From contig NZ_JPOG01000001.1 of NCBI RefSeq assembly GCF_000733765.1, forward strand, positions 186,001 to 250,000: 64,000 nucleotides of DNA. The letters are read 5' to 3'. Below the pieces are notes generated by a model. The model was given only the letters and a program-made list of their open reading frames with translations, ran no database searches and was not told the origin of the DNA. How positions within the stretch are numbered: position 1 is the stretch's first letter; every line of letters begins with the position of its first letter. Below, one piece after another: positions 25,953 to 34,688 of the stretch. The stretch comes from Algiphilus aromaticivorans DG1253. GTDB taxonomy: Bacteria; Pseudomonadota; Gammaproteobacteria; Nevskiales; Nevskiaceae. The position numbers and the translations under genes are program-made.

Positions 25953-27587
25953 ATGGCTGAAGCACACGCACACGATCACGCGCACGACGATCATCACCAC
26001 GGCCCGGTCAAGCTCTCCGACGGCTTCGGCAAGTGGGTGATGCGCTGGGTGGGTACGACCAATCACAAGGATTTGGGCACCCTCTACCTAGTCTTCGCAT
26101 TCTCGATGCTCTTCGTCGGCGGCCTCATGTCGCTGGTGATCCGTGCCGAGCTGTTCTCTCCGGGTCTGCAGTTCGTCGATCCCGAGTTCTTCAACCAGAT
26201 GACGACGATGCACGCGCTGGTGATGATCTTCGGCGGCGTCATGCCGGCCTTCACCGGCCTGGCCAACTGGATGGTGCCGCTGCAGATCGGCTGCTCCGAC
26301 CTGGCGCTGCCGCGCGTCAACAACTGGGGCTTCTGGATCCTGCCCTTCGCCTTCGGCCTGCTGTTGTCGACGCTCTTCATGGGGGGCGGTGCCCCGGCCT
26401 CCGGCTGGACGATGTATCCGCCGCTGGTGCTGCAGACGGGCGAGGCCTTCCCCTTCCTGATCTTCGCCATCCATCTGATGGGCATCAGCTCCATCACCGG
26501 CGCGATCAACGTCGTGGTGACCATCCTCAACATGCGCGCCCCGGGCATGACGCTGCTGAAGATGCCGCTCTTCGTCTGGACCTGGCTGATCACGGCCTAT
26601 CTGCTGATCGCCGTCATGCCGGTGCTGGCCGGTGCCGTCACCATGCTGCTGACCGACCGCTACTTCGGTACCAGCTTCTTCTCGGCGGCCGGTGGTGGTG
26701 ACCCGGTCATGTTCCAGCACATCTTCTGGTTCTTCGGGCACCCCGAGGTCTACATCCTCATCCTGCCGGCCTTCGGCATCGTCAGCACCATCATCCCGGC
26801 CTTCGCGCGCAAGCCGCTCTTCGGCTACGCCTCGATGGTCTACGCCACGGCCTCCATCGCCTTCCTGAGCTTCATTGTCTGGGCGCACCACATGTTCACG
26901 GTGGGCATGCCGCTGGCCGGTGAGCTGTTCTTCATGTTCAGCACGATGCTGATCGCGGTGCCGACGGGCGTGAAGGTCTTCAACTGGATCGCGACCATGT
27001 GGCGCGGGTCCATGACCTTCGAGACGCCCATGCTCTTCGCACTGGGCTTCGTCTTCCTGTTCACCATCGGCGGCTTCTCCGGCCTGATGCTGGCCATCGC
27101 CCCGGCCGACTTCCAGTACCACGACACCTATTTCGTGGTGGCGCATTTCCACTACGTGCTGGTGCCGGGAGCGGTCTTCGCCATCCTGGGCGCGATCTAT
27201 TACTGGATCCCGAAGTGGACCGGGCGCATGTACAACGAGAAGCTGGGCCAGTTCCACTTCTGGTGGTCGGCGATCTGGATCAATGTGCTCTTCTTCCCGC
27301 AGCACTTCCTGGGCCTGGCCGGCATGCCGCGTCGAATCCCGGACTACGCCGTGCAGTTCGCGGACTTCAACGTCATCTCCTCGATCGGCGCCTTCGCCTT
27401 CTTCATCGGCCAGTTCGTCTTCATCTACAACATGATGCGCTGCATGAGCGGTCGTGGTGAGCCGGCGCCGGCGCGTGCCTGGGAAGGGGCACACGGCCTT
27501 GAATGGACGGTGCCGAGCCCGGCGCCCTACCACACCTTCGAGGAGCCGCCGGTGGTCGACGACAAGGAAGTCCCGGCCCACGGCTGA
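25953..27587 (+). CDS. ctaD: Cytochrome c oxidase subunit I
   Basis: A 544-residue, 12-helix subunit that holds heme a, heme a3 and CuB and pumps protons while reducing O2. [14 protein letters not shown] (CuB His with the K-channel region), WAHHMFTVG (two CuB histidines) and VAHFHYVL (heme ligands) are all present. The N-terminus is unusually His/Asp-rich (residues 2-17: nine His). It sits between coxB and the small assembly gene, whose start overlaps its stop. Confidence 0.97.
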   Translation: MAEAHAHDHAHDDHHHGPVKLSDGFGKWVMRWVGTTNHKDLGTLYLVFAFSMLFVGGLMSLVIRAELFSPGLQFVDPEFFNQMTTMHALVMIFGGVMPAFTGLANWMVPLQIGCSDLALPRVNNWGFWILPFAFGLLLSTLFMGGGAPASGWTMYPPLVLQTGEAFPFLIFAIHLMGISSITGAINVVVTILNMRAPGMTLLKMPLFVWTWLITAYLLIAVMPVLAGAVTMLLTDRYFGTSFFSAAGGGDPVMFQHIFWFFGHPEVYILILPAFGIVSTIIPAFARKPLFGYASMVYATASIAFLSFIVWAHHMFTVGMPLAGELFFMFSTMLIAVPTGVKVFNWIATMWRGSMTFETPMLFALGFVFLFTIGGFSGLMLAIAPADFQYHDTYFVVAHFHYVLVPGAVFAILGAIYYWIPKWTGRMYNEKLGQFHFWWSAIWINVLFFPQHFLGLAGMPRRIPDYAVQFADFNVISSIGAFAFFIGQFVFIYNMMRCMSGRGEPAPARAWEGAHGLEWTVPSPAPYHTFEEPPVVDDKEVPAHG

Positions 27588-27697
27588 TGCGCGCCAGTAG
27601 CTCACAGCGTCGACGCAATATCCGCACAGCCTTGCTGCTGCTGGTGCTCGTGCTCGGCATCTATGGCGCCTTCTTCGTATCCATGTCGCTGCGCTGA
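27587..27697 (+). CDS. Cytochrome oxidase small assembly protein
   Basis: A 36-residue, single-helix protein (basic [15 protein letters not shown] followed by one hydrophobic segment). The ATG overlaps the ctaD stop (TGATG) and ctaG follows 2 bases later. A tiny membrane protein at exactly this place is annotated as 'cytochrome oxidase small assembly protein' in many proteobacteria. Size, topology and location are the evidence; no catalytic motif exists. Confidence 0.75.
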   Translation: MRASSSQRRRNIRTALLLLVLVLGIYGAFFVSMSLR

Positions 27698-27699
27698 CC

Positions 27700-28260
27700 A
27701 TGACCGAAGCGAGAAAAAAGCCGCGTAATCGCTTCCACGTGCTGCGTCTGGTCGGCACGGTGGCGGCGATGTTCGTCTTCGGCTTTGCGCTGGTGCCGCT
27801 CTACGATGTGCTGTGCGACATCACCGGCCTCAACGGGCGCAGCTCGAACGGCTTTGCCGCCGCCGAGTCGTCCGAACCGAGGCAGGTCGATACCTCGCGC
27901 ACGATAACCGTGGAGATCGTCACGACGGTCAACTCGGGCGCGCCCTGGGACTTCGAGGCCGTCACCGAGCGGCTGGAGCTGCACCCCGGCGAGTTCGTGA
28001 CGGCGCGCGTCACGGCGTCGAATCGCGAGCAGCGCGCCAAGACCGTGCAGGCCGTGCCCTCGGTACTGCCCTATAAGGCGGCGCGTTACGTGCACAAGAC
28101 GGCCTGCTTCTGCTTCGATCAGCAGCCCTTCGAGGCGGGGCAGACCCGCGAGATGCCGGTGGTATTCACCGTCGATCCCGAGCTGCCCGCCGAGGTCGAC
28201 ACCGTCACGATGTCCTACACCCTTTTCGAATTGACCGATACGGCCGCCAAGGGCCGGTAA
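27700..28260 (+). CDS. ctaG: Cytochrome c oxidase assembly protein CtaG/Cox11
   Basis: A 186-residue copper chaperone that delivers Cu to the CuB site of subunit I. One N-terminal helix (FVFGFALVPLYDVLCDITGLNG, a hallmark of the family) anchors an immunoglobulin-like periplasmic domain with the copper-binding motif CFCFDQQPF. Codons AGA AAA AAG near the start form a slippery-looking run, but the -1 frame stops at once. Confidence 0.95.
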   Translation: MTEARKKPRNRFHVLRLVGTVAAMFVFGFALVPLYDVLCDITGLNGRSSNGFAAAESSEPRQVDTSRTITVEIVTTVNSGAPWDFEAVTERLELHPGEFVTARVTASNREQRAKTVQAVPSVLPYKAARYVHKTACFCFDQQPFEAGQTREMPVVFTVDPELPAEVDTVTMSYTLFELTDTAAKGR

Positions 28261-28280
28261 CACTCCGGGGGAATCCTTCG

Positions 28281-29159
28281 ATGTCCAGTCACGCCGCCAC
28301 CCATCACGATCACTACTTCGTGCCGTCTCCCAGCCCGCTGCCTTTCGCGCTGACGGCCTCGCTGACGCTCTTCGTTATCGGGCTCATCCAGATGATCGAG
28401 TACGGCCAGTCCATGCCGGTGCTCTTCTTCGTCGGTGTCGGGCTGTCGCTGATCTGCATCTACGCTTGGTTCTGGAAGATCGTCACCGAAGCCGAAGGCG
28501 GTAAGTACAACGCCCAGGTCGACATGACCTATCGCTGGGGCATGGGCTGGTTCATCTTCTCGGAGGTGATGTTCTTCGGCGCTTTCTTCGGCGCGCTCTA
28601 TTACGCGCGCGCGCTGTCGCTGCCCTGGCTGTCGGGCGAGGGCAACAATCTGTCGACGCATCTGGTGCTCTGGCCCGGCTTCGAGAACACTTGGCCGAGC
28701 AACGGGCCGGGCGATATCGGCGGCAGCTTCCAGACCATCCCGGCCTGGGACATTCCCTTCATCAACACCCTGATCCTGCTGACCTCCGGCGTCACGCTCA
28801 CCATCGCGCACCACGCGCTGAAGGAGAGCCAGCGCCTGAAGTGCATCCTCGCCATGTGGGCGACGGTCGCCCTGGGTGCGATCTTCCTCTTCTATCAGGT
28901 CGAGGAGTACATCCACGCCTATCAGGATCTGAACCTGACGCTGGGCTCGGGCATCTACGGTTCCACCTTCTTCATGCTGACGGGCTTTCACGGCGCGCAC
29001 GTCACGCTCGGCACGCTGATGCTGATCGTCATCACGCTGCGGCTGATGAAGGGGCACTTCACGCCCGACAGCCACTTCGGCTTCGAGGGTGTGGCCTGGT
29101 ACTGGCACTTCGTCGACGTCGTCTGGCTCGGGCTCTTCGTCTTCGTCTACGTCGTCTGA
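28281..29159 (+). CDS. ctaE: Cytochrome c oxidase subunit III
   Basis: A 292-residue, seven-helix subunit III. MGWFIFSEVMFFGAFFGALYY and the C-terminal GFEGVAWYWHFVDVVWLGLF are the characteristic blocks. GGGG precedes the ATG. An intrinsic terminator follows 25 bases after the stop, so coxB to ctaE is probably one transcription unit. Confidence 0.96.
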   Translation: MSSHAATHHDHYFVPSPSPLPFALTASLTLFVIGLIQMIEYGQSMPVLFFVGVGLSLICIYAWFWKIVTEAEGGKYNAQVDMTYRWGMGWFIFSEVMFFGAFFGALYYARALSLPWLSGEGNNLSTHLVLWPGFENTWPSNGPGDIGGSFQTIPAWDIPFINTLILLTSGVTLTIAHHALKESQRLKCILAMWATVALGAIFLFYQVEEYIHAYQDLNLTLGSGIYGSTFFMLTGFHGAHVTLGTLMLIVITLRLMKGHFTPDSHFGFEGVAWYWHFVDVVWLGLFVFVYVV

Positions 29160-29183
29160 CTCGGCGCAGCCTCGAAGCGGACA

Positions 29184-29217
29184 GGGGGCGGAGCGCCGCA
29201 GGCGTTCCGCCCCTTTT
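29184..29217 (+). terminator. Intrinsic terminator after ctaE
   Basis: GGGGCGGAGCGC pairs with GCGTTCCGCCCC (12 bp, one G-T pair) across a 5-base loop and is followed directly by TTTT. Confidence 0.85.
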
Positions 29218-29226
29218 CATGTGCGG

Positions 29227-29430
29227 CTAAAGCGCGTTGGGCTGCAGCCACCCCATGCTCACGGACACGATGAAGACGACGATAAGCGCAATCGACAGCG
29301 CGACGCGCAGCTTCAGCGCCCCCAATGTGCGGCGGCGCGAGCTGTTGTCGCGCACGAGGAAGACCATGCTCGCGCCCAGCGTGAGCACGATGGCAGCCAT
29401 GAGAACGATGATGACGATGCGCGAGTCCAT
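29227..29430 (-). CDS. DUF2909 twin-transmembrane protein
   Basis: A 67-residue protein with two hydrophobic helices joined by the basic loop VRDNSSRRRTLGALKLR. DUF2909 proteins are typically found on the opposite strand between ctaE and SURF1 in gammaproteobacterial oxidase clusters, exactly as here. Function unknown; assembly or stability of the oxidase is an inference from location. Confidence 0.78.
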   Translation of the reverse strand: MDSRIVIIVLMAAIVLTLGASMVFLVRDNSSRRRTLGALKLRVALSIALIVVFIVSVSMGWLQPNAL

Positions 29431-29462
29431 AGTCGGCCCTGTCCGATGAAAGCGTGCAGTCT

Positions 29463-30191
29463 ATGATCGATAGCCCGAAGCTGCGCGCTCGAGCCCGCTT
29501 CCGTCCACCCTTGTGGGCGACACTACTGACGGCCGCGTTGCTTGCCGCCATGGTCGCGCTTGGCTTCTGGCAGCTCGGCCGCGCCGAGCAGAAGCAGCAG
29601 ATGCTGGCCGACTTCGAGGCGGCGGTTGAGCGCGCGCCCGAGGGTCTCGACGAACCGGCGCCACCGGCAGATTCCGCCCCGGCGCATGTGCGGGTGGAGG
29701 GCCGCTATCTCGGGGGCGGGCAGCTGCTGCTCGACAACCAGATCCGCGACGGTCTGCCGGGGGTGCGGGTCTGGACACCTCTGCGCCGCGACAGCGGAGA
29801 GATTATCCTTGTCGACCGTGGATGGGTTGCGGCCCCGAGCCGCGAACGCCTTCCCGACAATCTCGCCGTCGGCTCCGAGCAGCGCCGTGTCAGCGGGCTC
29901 TGGCGCCCGCTTCCGGAGGCCGGGCTCTCGCTGGGGAACAGCCTCTGCCAGCAGCCGGAGGCACCGCAGCGGGTCCAGTATCCGACGGTCGAGGAGATCG
30001 CCTGTCGCTTCGACGGTCCGCTGGCCGATGGCCTGCTGCTGCTCGACCCGGAGGCATCCGACGGATTCCAGCGCCAGTGGCGCCCGGATCATCTCGATCC
30101 CAAGGTGCACTGGGGCTACGCCCTGCAGTGGTTCGGCTTTGCCGTGGCGCTGCTCGTCATTTTTTTTGTGGTCAACCGAAAAGCCGAATGA
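29463..30191 (+). CDS. SURF1 family oxidase assembly protein
   Basis: A 242-residue protein with a helix at each end and a periplasmic middle. The SURF1 hallmarks are present: GFWQLGRAEQK after the first helix, LVDRGWV in the centre and HWGYALQWFGFA before the last helix. SURF1 (Shy1) helps insert heme a into subunit I. The ATG at 29463 is chosen; a GTG nine bases earlier is possible. The stop overlaps the next ATG. Confidence 0.9.
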   Translation: MIDSPKLRARARFRPPLWATLLTAALLAAMVALGFWQLGRAEQKQQMLADFEAAVERAPEGLDEPAPPADSAPAHVRVEGRYLGGGQLLLDNQIRDGLPGVRVWTPLRRDSGEIILVDRGWVAAPSRERLPDNLAVGSEQRRVSGLWRPLPEAGLSLGNSLCQQPEAPQRVQYPTVEEIACRFDGPLADGLLLLDPEASDGFQRQWRPDHLDPKVHWGYALQWFGFAVALLVIFFVVNRKAE

Positions 30192-30802
30192 ACGCTCCCC
30201 CTGATCCCGTTGCTGCGCAGCGCCGCGGCCGCCGCATCTTCCTGCTCATCGCGCTGGTCTTCGCGCTGCCGGTGGCGTCGGCCTGGCTGATCTACTTCGC
30301 CGCCCCCGAGCTCATTCCGCAGGATCGCACCAACCGTGGTCAGCTCGTCCAGCCGGCGCAGCCGGTCGAGGACCTCGCGCTGCTCGACGACGCGGGGAAG
30401 CCGGTGCCCCTGGACGAGCGCTGGAGCCTGATCGTCTTCGACGACGGTGACTGCGGTGCCGAGTGCGCCAACGCGCTGCTGATGACGCGCCAGATGCGGC
30501 TGTCGCTGAACAATCGCATGAAGCGGCTCAGTCGCGTGCTGGTGGTGCCTGCCGACAGCGATCTGGCGGCGCTGCACGAGTTGCTCGACGCGGCGCACCC
30601 GGACCTCACCATCGTCCGCGACATCGACGGCAGCGCCCGCGAACTCTTCGGGGCGGGGTCCGCGGCTGCCGGTGAGTCAGCGCCCGGTCTGCATTTGGTC
30701 GACCCGCACGCCAACTACATGATGCGCTATCCGGCCGGCATCGAGCCCAAGCCGCTGCGCAAGGACATCGTGCGCCTGCTGCGCGCCTCCCAGATCGGGT
30801 GA
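30188..30802 (+). CDS. Sco-like thioredoxin-fold protein, probable copper chaperone
   Basis: A 204-residue protein with one N-terminal membrane helix and a periplasmic thioredoxin-like domain. The DCGAEC motif has the CxxxC spacing of the Sco copper-binding site, and a histidine lies in the later block GLHLVDPHANYMMRYP, where Sco has its third copper ligand. Similarity to textbook Sco is weak otherwise. Position between SURF1 and ctaA, with ATGA overlap, supports a role in CuA assembly. Confidence 0.72.
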   Translation: MNAPPDPVAAQRRGRRIFLLIALVFALPVASAWLIYFAAPELIPQDRTNRGQLVQPAQPVEDLALLDDAGKPVPLDERWSLIVFDDGDCGAECANALLMTRQMRLSLNNRMKRLSRVLVVPADSDLAALHELLDAAHPDLTIVRDIDGSARELFGAGSAAAGESAPGLHLVDPHANYMMRYPAGIEPKPLRKDIVRLLRASQIG

Positions 30803-30806
30803 GCTC

Positions 30807-31805
30807 ATGAACCATCCCCTCCTCTTCCGGCGCCTGGCCGGGCTGGGCGCGGTGCTGGCCCTCTGCGTGATCGTCTTCGGCGCTTTCGTGCGCCTGTCGG
30901 ATGCCGGTCTGGGCTGCCCGGACTGGCCGGGTTGCTACGGCCAGCTGGGCGCGCCCAGTTCGCCCGATCGCATTGCCGCCGCCGAAGCGGCCTTCCCGGA
31001 AATGCCGGTGGACACGGCCAAGGCCTGGATCGAGATGGGCCATCGCTACGCCGCGAGCCTGCTCGGGTTGCTGGTCATCGCCCTGGCCCTGATCGCTTGG
31101 CGCGGTCGCCGCGATGGCCTGCCCTGGAAGACCAGCCTGACACTGCTCGGACTCGTCGTCTTCCAGGGAATGCTCGGCATGTGGACCGTCACGCTGCTGC
31201 TGAAGCCGGCCGTGGTGACCGCGCATCTGCTCGGCGGCATGACGACGCTGGCCCTGCTGTTCGGACTGTGGTTGTCGCAGCGGTCGCCACCCGCGGTCGC
31301 CACGAATGGCGCGCTGCGTGCGCTGGCAGTGGCAGCCATCGCGGCGGTGGGCACCCAGATCGCGCTCGGCGGGTGGGTATCCACCAACTACGCAGCCCTG
31401 GCCTGTACCGAGTTCCCGACCTGCCACGACGGCCAGTGGCTTCCGGCAATGGATCTGACCGAAGGCTTCGTGCTCTGGCGCGGGATCGGGCAAAATTACG
31501 AATATGGCGTTCTCGAGCATCCGGCCCGCACGGCCATCCACATCGTTCACCGTATCGGAGCCGTCGGCGTGACCGCGATTGTCGGCGTCTTCGCGCTGCT
31601 GCTGATGGCGGCCGGTGTCGCGCGGCGCGGGCTGGGGCTCGCCCTGCTCGGCGCGCTGGCGCTGCAGATCGCGATCGGCATCGGCATCGTCGTTCAGCAC
31701 CTGCCGCTCGGCCTGGCGACGGCGCACAATGCCGGCGCCGCGCTGCTGCTGCTGACCTGCCTGACTGCTGCCATGAGCGTGTTGCGCGCGCCGGAGATGT
31801 CATGA
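30807..31805 (+). CDS. ctaA: Heme A synthase (CtaA/Cox15)
   Basis: A 332-residue, eight-helix enzyme that oxidises heme O to heme A. LSDAGLGCPDWPGCYG, with its paired cysteines, and the heme-ligand histidines in EMGHRYAASLLG, TAHLLGGM, IHIVHRIGAV and ATAHNAGAA are intact. The second half carries ACTEFPTCHDG. The stop overlaps the ctaB start as ATGA. Confidence 0.95.
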   Translation: MNHPLLFRRLAGLGAVLALCVIVFGAFVRLSDAGLGCPDWPGCYGQLGAPSSPDRIAAAEAAFPEMPVDTAKAWIEMGHRYAASLLGLLVIALALIAWRGRRDGLPWKTSLTLLGLVVFQGMLGMWTVTLLLKPAVVTAHLLGGMTTLALLFGLWLSQRSPPAVATNGALRALAVAAIAAVGTQIALGGWVSTNYAALACTEFPTCHDGQWLPAMDLTEGFVLWRGIGQNYEYGVLEHPARTAIHIVHRIGAVGVTAIVGVFALLLMAAGVARRGLGLALLGALALQIAIGIGIVVQHLPLGLATAHNAGAALLLLTCLTAAMSVLRAPEMS

Positions 31806-32722
31806 GAGGCGCTGCCGTGACCCAGAACCTGCCGGCGCAGGCGCGCGCGCGTCTCGCGGACTACTACGCGCTGTGCAAGCCGCGCGTGGTGATGCTCATC
31901 ACCTTCACGGCCATCGTCGGCATGCTGCTGGCCGTGCCCGGCATGGTGCCGCCCGGCGTACTGATCTGGGGCTCCGTCGGGATCACCCTGATGGCCGCCT
32001 CGGCCGCTGCCCTGAACCAGATCCTCGACCGCCAGGTCGATGCCCGCATGGCCCGCACCAAGCAGCGGCCGCTGGTGACCGGGCAGCTCGGCATGCTCGA
32101 ATCCGGTCTCTTCGCCGCGCTGATCGGCGCCCTCGGCTTCGCGCTGCTCTACGCGCTGATCAATCCGCTGACGGCCTGGCTGACACTCTTCACGCTGGTC
32201 GGCTACGCCGGTGTCTACACGCTCTATCTCAAGCGCGCGACGCCGCAGAACATCGTCATCGGCGGCGCGGCCGGCGCTGCACCGCCCGTGCTCGGCTGGG
32301 TGGCAGTCACCGGCGAGGTGCATGCGCATGCGCTGCTGTTGTTCCTGATCATCTTCGTCTGGACGCCGCCGCACTTCTGGGCGCTGGCCATCGAGCGCCG
32401 CGACGAATACGCCCAGGTCGACATCCCGATGCTGCCCGTCACCCACGGCATCGCCTACACGCGCACGCAGGTGCTGCTCTACACGCTGCTGCTGGTGGCC
32501 GTGACCCTGCTGCCCTTTGCGACGGGAATGTCCGGGCTGCCCTATCTCTTCGCCGCACTGGCCCTCGGCGGCGGCTTCCTCTGGTACGCCCTGCGGCTGC
32601 GCTTCGCACCCGTGCCGGGGCTGGCCATGCGTACCTTCGGCTACTCCATCGTCTATCTGATGGCGCTGTTCACGGCCCTGCTGGCCGACCACTATTTCGC
32701 TGTCTGGCATGGCGGCGGCTGA
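31802..32722 (+). CDS. ctaB: Protoheme IX farnesyltransferase (heme O synthase)
   Basis: A 306-residue UbiA-type prenyltransferase that attaches farnesyl to heme B to make heme O for CtaA. The aspartate-rich site NQILDRQVDARMARTKQRPL and the second block IFVWTPPHFWALAIERRDEY are both present. The ATG overlaps ctaA; the 3' end overlaps the following GNAT gene by 14 bases. Confidence 0.96.
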   Translation: MRGAAVTQNLPAQARARLADYYALCKPRVVMLITFTAIVGMLLAVPGMVPPGVLIWGSVGITLMAASAAALNQILDRQVDARMARTKQRPLVTGQLGMLESGLFAALIGALGFALLYALINPLTAWLTLFTLVGYAGVYTLYLKRATPQNIVIGGAAGAAPPVLGWVAVTGEVHAHALLLFLIIFVWTPPHFWALAIERRDEYAQVDIPMLPVTHGIAYTRTQVLLYTLLLVAVTLLPFATGMSGLPYLFAALALGGGFLWYALRLRFAPVPGLAMRTFGYSIVYLMALFTALLADHYFAVWHGGG

Positions 32723-33308
32723 GCTCCGGGTCGAAACGCTACTGGGCTCGGCCGCGCGCCCGCGCCTGGAGGCCATCGCCGCGCTGCGCATGCAGATTTT
32801 CGCCGAGTGGCCCTATCTCTACGCCGGCAGTCTCGACTACGAGAAGGACTACCTCGAACAGTATCTCGCCTGCCCGGACAGCCTGATAGGGCTGGCATGG
32901 GACGGCGACAGGGCCGTGGGCGCGACCACCGCGATTCCCATGGAAGCCGCGGAAGCAGAGATGCAGGCGCCCTGGCGGGCGCGTGGCGAGCGCTTGGCGG
33001 ACTGGCTCTACTTCGGCGAATCGGTGGTGCAGCCCGAATACCGCGGCTTCGGGCTGGGTCGGCGCTTTTTCGAGATCCGCGAGGCCCACGCCCGCATGCT
33101 CGGGCGCAAGCGCTGTTGCTTCTGCAGCGTGCAGCGCCCCACGGACCATCCCATGAAGCCGGAAGGCTATGTCCCCAATGACGCCTTCTGGCAGCGCCTG
33201 GGCTATGAGCGGCTCGACGACATGGTCTGCCATTTTCCCTGGACCGACATCGGTGCGGCTCGGGAAAGCGAGAAGCCGCTGGTGTTCTGGCGCAAGAAGC
33301 TGGATTGA
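32709..33308 (+). CDS. GNAT family N-acetyltransferase
   Basis: A 199-residue GNAT-fold protein. The acetyl-CoA pyrophosphate-binding motif A is VQPEYRGFGLGRRFFE (about residues 107-122), followed by the motif B-like end NDAFWQRLGYERLDDM. The ATG overlaps ctaB by 14 bases. The substrate is unknown; overlap with the oxidase operon may be simple read-through. Confidence 0.8.
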   Translation: MAAAELRVETLLGSAARPRLEAIAALRMQIFAEWPYLYAGSLDYEKDYLEQYLACPDSLIGLAWDGDRAVGATTAIPMEAAEAEMQAPWRARGERLADWLYFGESVVQPEYRGFGLGRRFFEIREAHARMLGRKRCCFCSVQRPTDHPMKPEGYVPNDAFWQRLGYERLDDMVCHFPWTDIGAARESEKPLVFWRKKLD

Positions 33309-33372
33309 CGCACGCCGGCGCCCCGGTGGCGCCAGGCTTGAAGGCCCGCTGTCGGGCCCTGACAATCAGGCC

Positions 33373-33843
33373 GTGGAAAGCTTCCTGACCATCGGCCAGC
33401 TCGCCAAGCGCAGTGGCGTCGCCGCCTCGGCGCTGCGCTTCTACGAGGCGCGCGGCCTCATCCGGGCGGATCGGGCCAGCTCGGGTCACCGCCGCTATCC
33501 GCGCTCGATGCTGCGCCGTGTCGCCTTCATCGTCTTCGCAAGGCGCATCGGTATGAGCCTCGACGAGATCCGCGCCGAGCTCGACAAGCTGCCGAGCGAT
33601 CAGGTGCCCAGCGGCGAGGACTGGGCGAAGCTTTCCGGTCCCTGGACGGCGCGCATCGACGCGCGCATCGCCGAGCTGCAGCGGATCAAGGCCGGGCTCA
33701 GCGAGTGCATCGGCTGCGGCTGCCTGTCGCTGCGCAGCTGTGAGCTGCTCAATCCCTCCGACGAGGCCGCAGATGGCGGTGCCGGGCCACGCTACTGGGT
33801 AGGCGAGGGGGATGCCGCGGCGGAGCCATCCGAAGTGTCTTGA
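33373..33843 (+). CDS. soxR: Redox-sensing regulator SoxR
   Basis: A 156-residue MerR-family activator. The N-terminal winged helix (LTIGQLAKRSGVAASALRFYE) and the [2Fe-2S] motif CIGCGCLSLRSC (Cys112, Cys115, Cys117, Cys123) are exact SoxR features. Oxidation of the cluster by redox-cycling compounds turns on target promoters. The start is a GTG. No soxS is present, as usual outside enterics; the probable target is the MBL-fold gene just downstream, whose promoter overlaps the soxR stop codon. Confidence 0.95.
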   Translation: MESFLTIGQLAKRSGVAASALRFYEARGLIRADRASSGHRRYPRSMLRRVAFIVFARRIGMSLDEIRAELDKLPSDQVPSGEDWAKLSGPWTARIDARIAELQRIKAGLSECIGCGCLSLRSCELLNPSDEAADGGAGPRYWVGEGDAAAEPSEVS

Positions 33844-33870
33844 CTTCAACTGGACTTGAAGTTTTATAAG
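33840..33870 (+). promoter_or_regulatory. SoxR-type operator and promoter
   Basis: The palindrome ACTTCAACTGGACTTGAAGT (33843-33862) matches 15 of 20 positions of the enteric SoxR box and lies between TTGACT (33840-33845) and TATAAG (33865-33870). The 19-base spacer is the over-long spacing expected of MerR/SoxR-activated promoters. Confidence 0.88.
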
Positions 33871-33908
33871 AAGCACTCCTTCCATCCGATAGACGACAGG
33901 AGTGCGCC

Positions 33909-34601
33909 ATGCGACAGATCTTTCCTGATCTCTGGCAGACCCGGCTGGAGCAGCCGATTCCGGATGTTCCCGAGCTGAAGACCCACGCCTACCTGCTGCG
34001 ACTCGCCGACGGCGAGCAGATCCTCTTCTACAGCAGCGGCCACGCCGACGAGCATCGCCATATCGCCGAGCTAGGCGGCATCCGCCAGCAATATCTTTCG
34101 CACGCCGACGAGGCCGGCCCGGCCCTGAGGGCCATTGGCGATCGCTTCGGTGCCGAGCTCTGGTGCCACCATCTGGAGGCTGAGGCGGTGCGCGAGCGCA
34201 GTGGCCGGGCGCCCGACGGCACCTTCGGCGAGCGCGAGACCCGCTTCGGCGCACTGGAGATCATCCCGACGCCCGGCCACACGCCGGGCAGCACCTGCTT
34301 TGTCTATACCTCGCCGCACGGCGGGCGCTATCTCTTCACCGGCGACACCATCGGCATGGATGAAGCCGATGTCTGGCGCAATGGCTACATACAGGGCATG
34401 AGCGACAAGGCGGCGCTGGCGACGAGCCTGCAGATGCTGGCCACGCTGCGTCCGGATGTCGTGATTTCCAGCGCCTTCGGCGGCCCGCAGGCCTGCCGGG
34501 CGGTCAGCCCGGAGGAATGGCGCGCGGCCGTCGATGAGGCGCTGGCGCCGCTGTGGCAGTCGGCGCCCGGCGTCCCGGCCGACGACCCCGCGGCGGCGTG
34601 A
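33909..34601 (+). CDS. SoxR-controlled MBL-fold protein with degenerate metal site
   Basis: A 230-residue metallo-beta-lactamase-fold protein. His124 (TPGHTPGST) and Asp146 (FTGDTIG) are kept, but the usual HxHxDH is replaced by SHADEAG (residues 64-70) and the late histidine region reads SSAFGG. It may bind one metal, use other ligands, or have lost hydrolase activity. It is the only gene between the SoxR-type promoter and a strong hairpin, so a stress-linked role against redox-active compounds is inferred. AGGAG precedes the ATG. Confidence 0.78.
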   Translation: MRQIFPDLWQTRLEQPIPDVPELKTHAYLLRLADGEQILFYSSGHADEHRHIAELGGIRQQYLSHADEAGPALRAIGDRFGAELWCHHLEAEAVRERSGRAPDGTFGERETRFGALEIIPTPGHTPGSTCFVYTSPHGGRYLFTGDTIGMDEADVWRNGYIQGMSDKAALATSLQMLATLRPDVVISSAFGGPQACRAVSPEEWRAAVDEALAPLWQSAPGVPADDPAAA

Positions 34602-34624
34602 CCCGGGCGTCCAGCCTGTCGCGC

Positions 34625-34658
34625 AAAGAAAGGGCCGCGCCCTGGCAGGGCGCGGCCC
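34625..34658 (-). terminator. Intrinsic terminator of rpoH
   Basis: GGGCCGCGCCC and GGGCGCGGCCC form a perfect 11-bp stem with a 5-base loop. Read on the minus strand it is followed by TTTCTTT, so it ends rpoH transcription; it may also stop the convergent MBL transcript. Confidence 0.85.
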
Positions 34659-34688
34659 GGTCATCTCACCATCGTCGCCGAGTGGTGC

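Noticed and set aside
27712-27720. AGA AAA AAG slippery codons at the start of ctaG
   Set aside because: The -1 frame reaches a stop two codons later, so slippage would only yield a tiny peptide.
26088-27758. A 556-codon frame antisense to ctaD
   Set aside because: Its composition (His/Asp/Gln/Arg-rich) mirrors the ctaD codons, with no domain and no ribosome binding site.
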